Part shown: piece after piece, positions 30,121-33,885 of the stretch
Position numbering within the stretch: the first letter of the stretch is position 1
How the letters are laid out: the number at the start of each line of letters is the position of its first letter
Assembly (NCBI GenBank): GCA_046482825.1
Contig: JAWOEI010000083.1
Location: 1-33,885, forward strand
DNA: 33,885 bases
Direction of reading: 5' to 3'
From: M55B167 sp046482825
Lineage (GTDB): Bacteria > Verrucomicrobiota > Kiritimatiellia > RFP12 > UBA1067
Translations under genes and position numbers: made by a program
The notes under the pieces: generated by a model
The model's input: the letters and a program-made list of their open reading frames with translations, nothing else
What the model was told of the DNA's origin: nothing
Databases searched by the model: none

Positions 30121-30956
30121 CAGCTCAACGGCTTGTACCAGACATTCATACTTTCAATTGAACCGGATATCTGGGTGTTGTTTATCAGGCGTCCGCCGAA
30201 TTCATATCCGAGGCGCGCAAAGGTGATATTCATGCCGGGGGAAACCGCCCTGGCGATGGTATAAGCGGTCTTTATGCCGCGTGCGGCAGAATCCGGCTCC
30301 ATAGCCGCCAGCAGAAATGCGGCGAAACCCTGCCCCAGCGATTCGGGCAGGGTGGCAAAATCAGTCATTTCCGTATTTGCACCGTCTGCATCCATCTCCG
30401 AAGAGGAAAGCGCCCGCAGACTCCCATCAACTTCAACGCCGAAATAAGCCACGTGGCTCCTCATGGTTTCAAGCAGATAGGCAGAATCATGAATCGGAAA
30501 CGGATATGAGGGAAACACCTTCTTGTATATCACAGCCATCTGCCCGACATCATCTTCCGTGCAACTCCTTATCGAAGCGCCGTCAGGCAGAGTGCGTTGC
30601 AATCCGGAGTTCTGTTTCCGCAGCGCCAGTTGCAAAGTTTTTTCGAGCTCATCCGCATCTGCGGGCAGAGACCGTGCGGGATCCAGATACAAGCCCATGA
30701 AACATGCGTCATCCTCTCCCCCATAAAAATGCGGAACCTTTGCCTCCATTTTATAACCGGCCTGCATAAATGGACCTGAAAAACGTCCGGGCAGCTTTGC
30801 AAATATTTTTGTGTATTTCCTGCCGGAAGCGAGATTATACAAAGCGGGTATCAGTTCATCAGGGTCAGCGTTCCCGAGTTTCATCAGATATACGCGATTA
30901 CTCTCAGGGCCATGCTGGATAACAGCACCAGCCAGGTTTTCCATAATATCAGGCAT
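30120..30956 (-). CDS. ablB: Putative beta-lysine N6-acetyltransferase
   Basis: AblB acetylates (S)-beta-lysine with acetyl-CoA to give N-epsilon-acetyl-beta-lysine, a compatible solute known from methanogens and some bacteria. From the ATG at 30956 the protein has 278 residues, the family size; the open frame reaches further upstream but that part overlaps the symporter and lacks similarity. N-terminal part: YLMKLGNADPDELIPALYNLASGRKYTKIFAK. The C-terminal GNAT domain begins at IRSCTEDDVGQMAVIYKKVFPSYPFPI and includes the acetyl-CoA loop region TLPESLGQGFAAFLL. A GGGAGAG site precedes the start, which overlaps the symporter stop by 8 nt. ablA is two genes upstream. Confidence 0.9.
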   Translation of the reverse strand: MPDIMENLAGAVIQHGPESNRVYLMKLGNADPDELIPALYNLASGRKYTKIFAKLPGRFSGPFMQAGYKMEAKVPHFYGGEDDACFMGLYLDPARSLPADADELEKTLQLALRKQNSGLQRTLPDGASIRSCTEDDVGQMAVIYKKVFPSYPFPIHDSAYLLETMRSHVAYFGVEVDGSLRALSSSEMDADGANTEMTDFATLPESLGQGFAAFLLAAMEPDSAARGIKTAYTIARAVSPGMNITFARLGYEFGGRLINNTQISGSIESMNVWYKPLS

Positions 30957-32394
30957 TACGATCTCTCCCTGTAAGCATTGATACAGAAAAGTAAAGAATT
31001 GCAGAAAAGACGATCCCGTAAGCACTGAAATCAAGACTTTCCACTGTCATCCATTCAGGAAGCTTGAAAATTTCAAGCATGAGCATGAGTGTGAAAATAC
31101 CGCCTCCGAGCATGGCGACAAGTGCTCCGGCGGATGTACCTCTTTTCCAGAAAAATGCTCCGAGAGTGGGTATGAATAAACCTGACACCATGAACGCATA
31201 CGCATATAAAATAGCATCCAGCACTTTGGTAAAACGTGATGCCAGCGCCACAGCCACAACACCTATGATCATGGTGGCCAGCATCGACAACCTGATTAAC
31301 TTCTTGTGACTGATATTTTTAAGGAAATGCCGCTCTAAAACATCATTGACAAAATTACCGGAAGAAGCCATCAGACAGCTGTCAGCCGTTGACATTATGG
31401 CTGAAAAATAAGCGGCAATCACAATACCGGTGACCCCTATCGGCAGTATATCCCGAATCAGCATGGGCAGCGCCATTTCCGATTCAGCCTCCGGAAAAAT
31501 AACGCGGGCACACATACCAAGAAAAACACCTGTAAACGCCATCACAGGATATTCAAAGAATCCCGCAATATACCAAGCCCTACGCGCCTCCTTCTCATTC
31601 CGACATGCGAACATTCTTTGATACAGAGTCATCCCAACCAGCCAGATAGGTATAATCGTGACCATCCAGTTTATAAAAGTAACAGCATCAATATTGGTCA
31701 GGGAAAAGTGAGAAGCAGGCAGGAATTTTTTTAAGTTCGAGAGTCCACCCAGCTTGAAAAGCGTCACCGGTATTGTCACAAAAATCAGTCCGAACAGAAG
31801 AATAATCCACTGAATTGTATCGGTATAGATCACTGCCTTCAACCCGCCGACCACGGTATAGGCAATAGTGATCACGGCAATAACCAGAAGGGCGAAAAAA
31901 ACCGGATCCATTCCGAAGGGCGGACTGGGCAGGATAGTTGCCGATGCGAGTTTGGCACCGGCAAGCAGCTGGGCGCCAGTGAATCCCAGATAACCTATGC
32001 CGGAAATCAGTGCCGCCACCAGGGCAACACTTCCGTTGTAACGGAAACGCAAAAAATCAGGAAAGGTCATCATGCCGTGTTCAGCGTCAATCTTCTTTAT
32101 CCTCGGAATAATAAACACCGCCGAAAGCCAGGCGCCTACAAGACCGGTGAAAAGAAGCCAGCTGCCGGCAAGTCCCATTGTGAATCCCACACCTCCGAGA
32201 CCAATGGAAAAACCGCCGCCGACATCAGTCGCCACTATGGAAAGCCCGACATGGTGCGCTTTAACAGTGCGGCTGCCGACATAATAGTCCTCAGCATTCT
32301 TGTTGCGCCGGAAATGATAAAGACCGACAGCCAGTACACCGGACATATAGAGAGCGAAGATAAAATAATCAAGTAAGGTCATGGCGTAATCCAT
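30949..32394 (-). CDS. Sodium/solute symporter (SSS family) between ablA and ablB
   Basis: 481 residues and about 13 hydrophobic segments, typical of the LeuT-fold SSS family (PutP, PanF, SGLT relatives). Family marks are an early SRTVKAHHVGLSIVATDVGGGFSIGLGGVGF region, MMTFPDFLRFRYN, and TVVGGLKAVIYTDTIQWIILL. The substrate is not readable; lysine, beta-lysine or an osmolyte would fit its place inside the abl operon. Start is either ATG 32394 or, with a weak GGAT upstream, ATG 32382. No close Shine-Dalgarno precedes the first. It is coupled to ablB by an 8-nt overlap. Confidence 0.9.
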   Translation of the reverse strand: MDYAMTLLDYFIFALYMSGVLAVGLYHFRRNKNAEDYYVGSRTVKAHHVGLSIVATDVGGGFSIGLGGVGFTMGLAGSWLLFTGLVGAWLSAVFIIPRIKKIDAEHGMMTFPDFLRFRYNGSVALVAALISGIGYLGFTGAQLLAGAKLASATILPSPPFGMDPVFFALLVIAVITIAYTVVGGLKAVIYTDTIQWIILLFGLIFVTIPVTLFKLGGLSNLKKFLPASHFSLTNIDAVTFINWMVTIIPIWLVGMTLYQRMFACRNEKEARRAWYIAGFFEYPVMAFTGVFLGMCARVIFPEAESEMALPMLIRDILPIGVTGIVIAAYFSAIMSTADSCLMASSGNFVNDVLERHFLKNISHKKLIRLSMLATMIIGVVAVALASRFTKVLDAILYAYAFMVSGLFIPTLGAFFWKRGTSAGALVAMLGGGIFTLMLMLEIFKLPEWMTVESLDFSAYGIVFSAILYFSVSMLTGRDRNA

Positions 32395-32566
32395 TGCGGG
32401 CCGTGCCCGTAATCCGAATGTGTATTTTCACTTTTGATGACAGACAGTTGCTGCTTATCAACGGAGCAGTCAGTGCACCCCCTGTGTAAACAAGTCCGGG
32501 ATCCTGGTCAACCTGCTTGTTCCGCCATAACTTTGGCAATGGGGATCACTTATCAACTGTCGACTT

Positions 32567-32589
32567 CCGCAACTTCCTGTTTCTTGCGG
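32567..32589. other. Inverted repeat in the ablA-symporter gap
   Basis: CCGCAA and TTGCGG form a 6-bp stem with an 11-nt loop about 30 nt after the ablA stop. A T-rich tract (TTTTTTT on the minus strand, about 32598-32604) precedes it. The 225-nt gap shows no gene and no convincing promoter; the octamer TTGATAAG occurs twice on the minus strand. Confidence 0.3.
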
Positions 32590-32619
32590 CAGACATTAAA
32601 AAAACCGCGATCGATAATA

Positions 32620-33885
32620 CTATTGATCATCATCACGCCGTCCATGGCGCACATTACCCTCAGGAACAAGCGAAATGGAACGGTCATAGTCCGCCAGAAG
32701 TTTTTCAATACCAACAGACTTGCGTTCATCAGCATCCTCAAGACTCAGATGAAGATCGCACTCACTACAGTTGCGGTTACAGAAAGTCGGCTCATAGGAA
32801 TCCGGTTCCTTATAAGTGGTAATCACCCCTTCATAGTTTCGCAAAACCACTTTGTTGGTTGACCACGAAATCAGATAGTTGGGCATAACCGGAATCTTGC
32901 CACCGCCGCCCGGTGCGTCAATCACATACGTAGGCACACAAAATCCACTCGTATGGCCTATAAGGCTCTCAAGAATCTCAATGCCCTTGCCTACAGGCGT
33001 ACGGAAATGAGTCAAACCACGGGACAAATCACACTGATAGAGGTAATAGGGTCTTACACGGTTGTAAACCAGTTTGTGAACAAGGGACCGCATTATGCGG
33101 GGACAGTCATTCACACCGGCAAGCAGCACCGACTGATTCCCAAGCGGAAAACCGCCATCTGCCAGCATTCTCAAAGCTTTGCGCGAAGTAGCAGTTATTT
33201 CACGGGGATGATTGAAATGCGTGTTGATCCATATCGGCTGATGCTTTTTGAGCATCTCGACAAGCTTGGGCGTGATACGTTGAGGCATAACAACAGGTGT
33301 TCTTGTACCAATCCGTATAACCTCAATGTGATCAATCTTCTGCAGTTCTGTAAGTATCCAGTCCAGATAATCGTCAGAAAGCAGAAAAGGATCTCCCCCG
33401 CTCAACAACACATCACGTATTCGCGGAGTATCACGTATATAATTTATTCCCTTCATTATCTGCTCACGATCAGGGATGTTGTCGGCATCACCCACCATAC
33501 GTTTACGTGTGCAGTGACGGCAATACATAGAACAGCAGTTGCTGACCAGCAGAAGAACCCTGTCGGGATAACGATGAGTCAGCCCCTCAACAGGGCTGTC
33601 CATATCTTCATGCAGAGGATCATCCATATCCCCCTTGTTGATAACAAGCTCTTTTATAGCCGGAAAACTCTGTTTGAATACAGGATCATTCTCGATATCA
33701 TCGGTGTTTATTAACGAAAGGTAATACGGAGTCACGGACATAGGAAAAATCTCAGTGATTTTCTTGAAGTCTTCCCGCGTCTTATCCGGCAGCCGGACAT
33801 CCAGCAGTCTTTCAAAGGTTTCCAGATCATGAACACAGTGTTTAATCTGCCAGTGCCAGTCATTCCAGTTTGCCCTGTCAGCTCC
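32620..33885 (-). CDS. ablA: Lysine 2,3-aminomutase (5' end beyond the window)
   Basis: A radical-SAM, PLP-dependent enzyme that turns L-lysine into L-beta-lysine. The frame continues without a stop to the right edge: the 48 codons before the internal MSVTPYY read NWNDWHWQIKHCVHDLETF and LPDKTREDFKKITEIFP, the usual N-terminus, so only a few residues are missing. The iron-sulfur motif is CSMYCRHCTRKR. The PLP lysine is in DAPGGGGKIPVMPNY, and the C-terminal zinc cysteines are in FCNRNCSECDLHL. Together with ablB this makes the pathway to N-epsilon-acetyl-beta-lysine. Because the lysine-fermentation genes are absent, an osmolyte role is preferred over catabolism. Confidence 0.94.
   Translation of the reverse strand, partial: GADRANWNDWHWQIKHCVHDLETFERLLDVRLPDKTREDFKKITEIFPMSVTPYYLSLINTDDIENDPVFKQSFPAIKELVINKGDMDDPLHEDMDSPVEGLTHRYPDRVLLLVSNCCSMYCRHCTRKRMVGDADNIPDREQIMKGINYIRDTPRIRDVLLSGGDPFLLSDDYLDWILTELQKIDHIEVIRIGTRTPVVMPQRITPKLVEMLKKHQPIWINTHFNHPREITATSRKALRMLADGGFPLGNQSVLLAGVNDCPRIMRSLVHKLVYNRVRPYYLYQCDLSRGLTHFRTPVGKGIEILESLIGHTSGFCVPTYVIDAPGGGGKIPVMPNYLISWSTNKVVLRNYEGVITTYKEPDSYEPTFCNRNCSECDLHLSLEDADERKSVGIEKLLADYDRSISLVPEGNVRHGRRDDDQ

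Noticed and set aside
30957..31034. Longer AblB start at 31034
   Set aside because: The extension lies inside the symporter gene and is unlike AblB; ATG 30956 has its own ribosome binding site.
32953..33714. 253-codon plus-strand frame opposite ablA
   Set aside because: Antisense shadow of lysine 2,3-aminomutase; residue composition is typical of a spurious frame.

Overview
The window looks like a chromosomal segment of a bacterium from the Planctomycetes-Verrucomicrobia-Chlamydiae group, probably Lentisphaerota or a close relative. This is an inference from gene content: a long S10-spc ribosomal cluster without rpmD (bL30), a zinc-ribbon uS14, secreted glycoside-hydrolase-type proteins, a histone-like Lys/Ala-rich tail, and a lysine 2,3-aminomutase/beta-lysine acetyltransferase locus. 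No rRNA or other marker allows a firmer assignment.

Left edge (1-2260): the end of an integrated element. A tyrosine recombinase with an unusual internal helix-turn-helix-like insert lies next to a 3' half of tRNA-Met(CAU), which I read as the attachment site; the rest of the element lies off the left edge. A small GIY-YIG nuclease gene follows, wedged between this tRNA-Met fragment and a second tRNA 3' remnant of serine type.

2.3-7.6 kb: metabolic and carbohydrate genes. These are a secreted GH39-like glycosidase, a small protein joining a histone-like basic tail to a glycogen-binding (CBM48/AMPK-type) domain, pdxA for vitamin B6 synthesis, and on the minus strand a secreted GHL10/DUF187 glycosidase-like protein. 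7.6-9.5 kb: two DRTGG-domain proteins flank a CBS-pair + HATPase fusion. This looks like a small regulatory module of the kind usually seen beside [FeFe]-hydrogenase genes, but no hydrogenase is present here.

9.6-15.8 kb (minus strand): a nusA-infB-rbfA-truB-ribF operon with a good sigma70-type promoter. 15.9-29.5 kb (minus strand): rpsL-rpsG-fusA followed by the S10 and spc clusters through secY. tuf is missing after fusA. rpmD is missing between rpsE and rplO, where two identical 35-nt palindromic repeats stand instead. After secY the usual adk/map/infA/rpmJ/rpsM-rpsK-rpsD-rpoA-rplQ block is missing and the nusA operon begins. uS12 carries Ser instead of Lys at position 88, and uL3 has an acidic insertion.

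29.6-33.9 kb (minus strand): ablA (lysine 2,3-aminomutase, running off the right edge), a sodium/solute symporter, ablB (beta-lysine N6-acetyltransferase) and a small membrane-anchored unknown protein. Together these suggest synthesis of the compatible solute N-epsilon-acetyl-beta-lysine. All calls are from reading the sequence; no database search was run.
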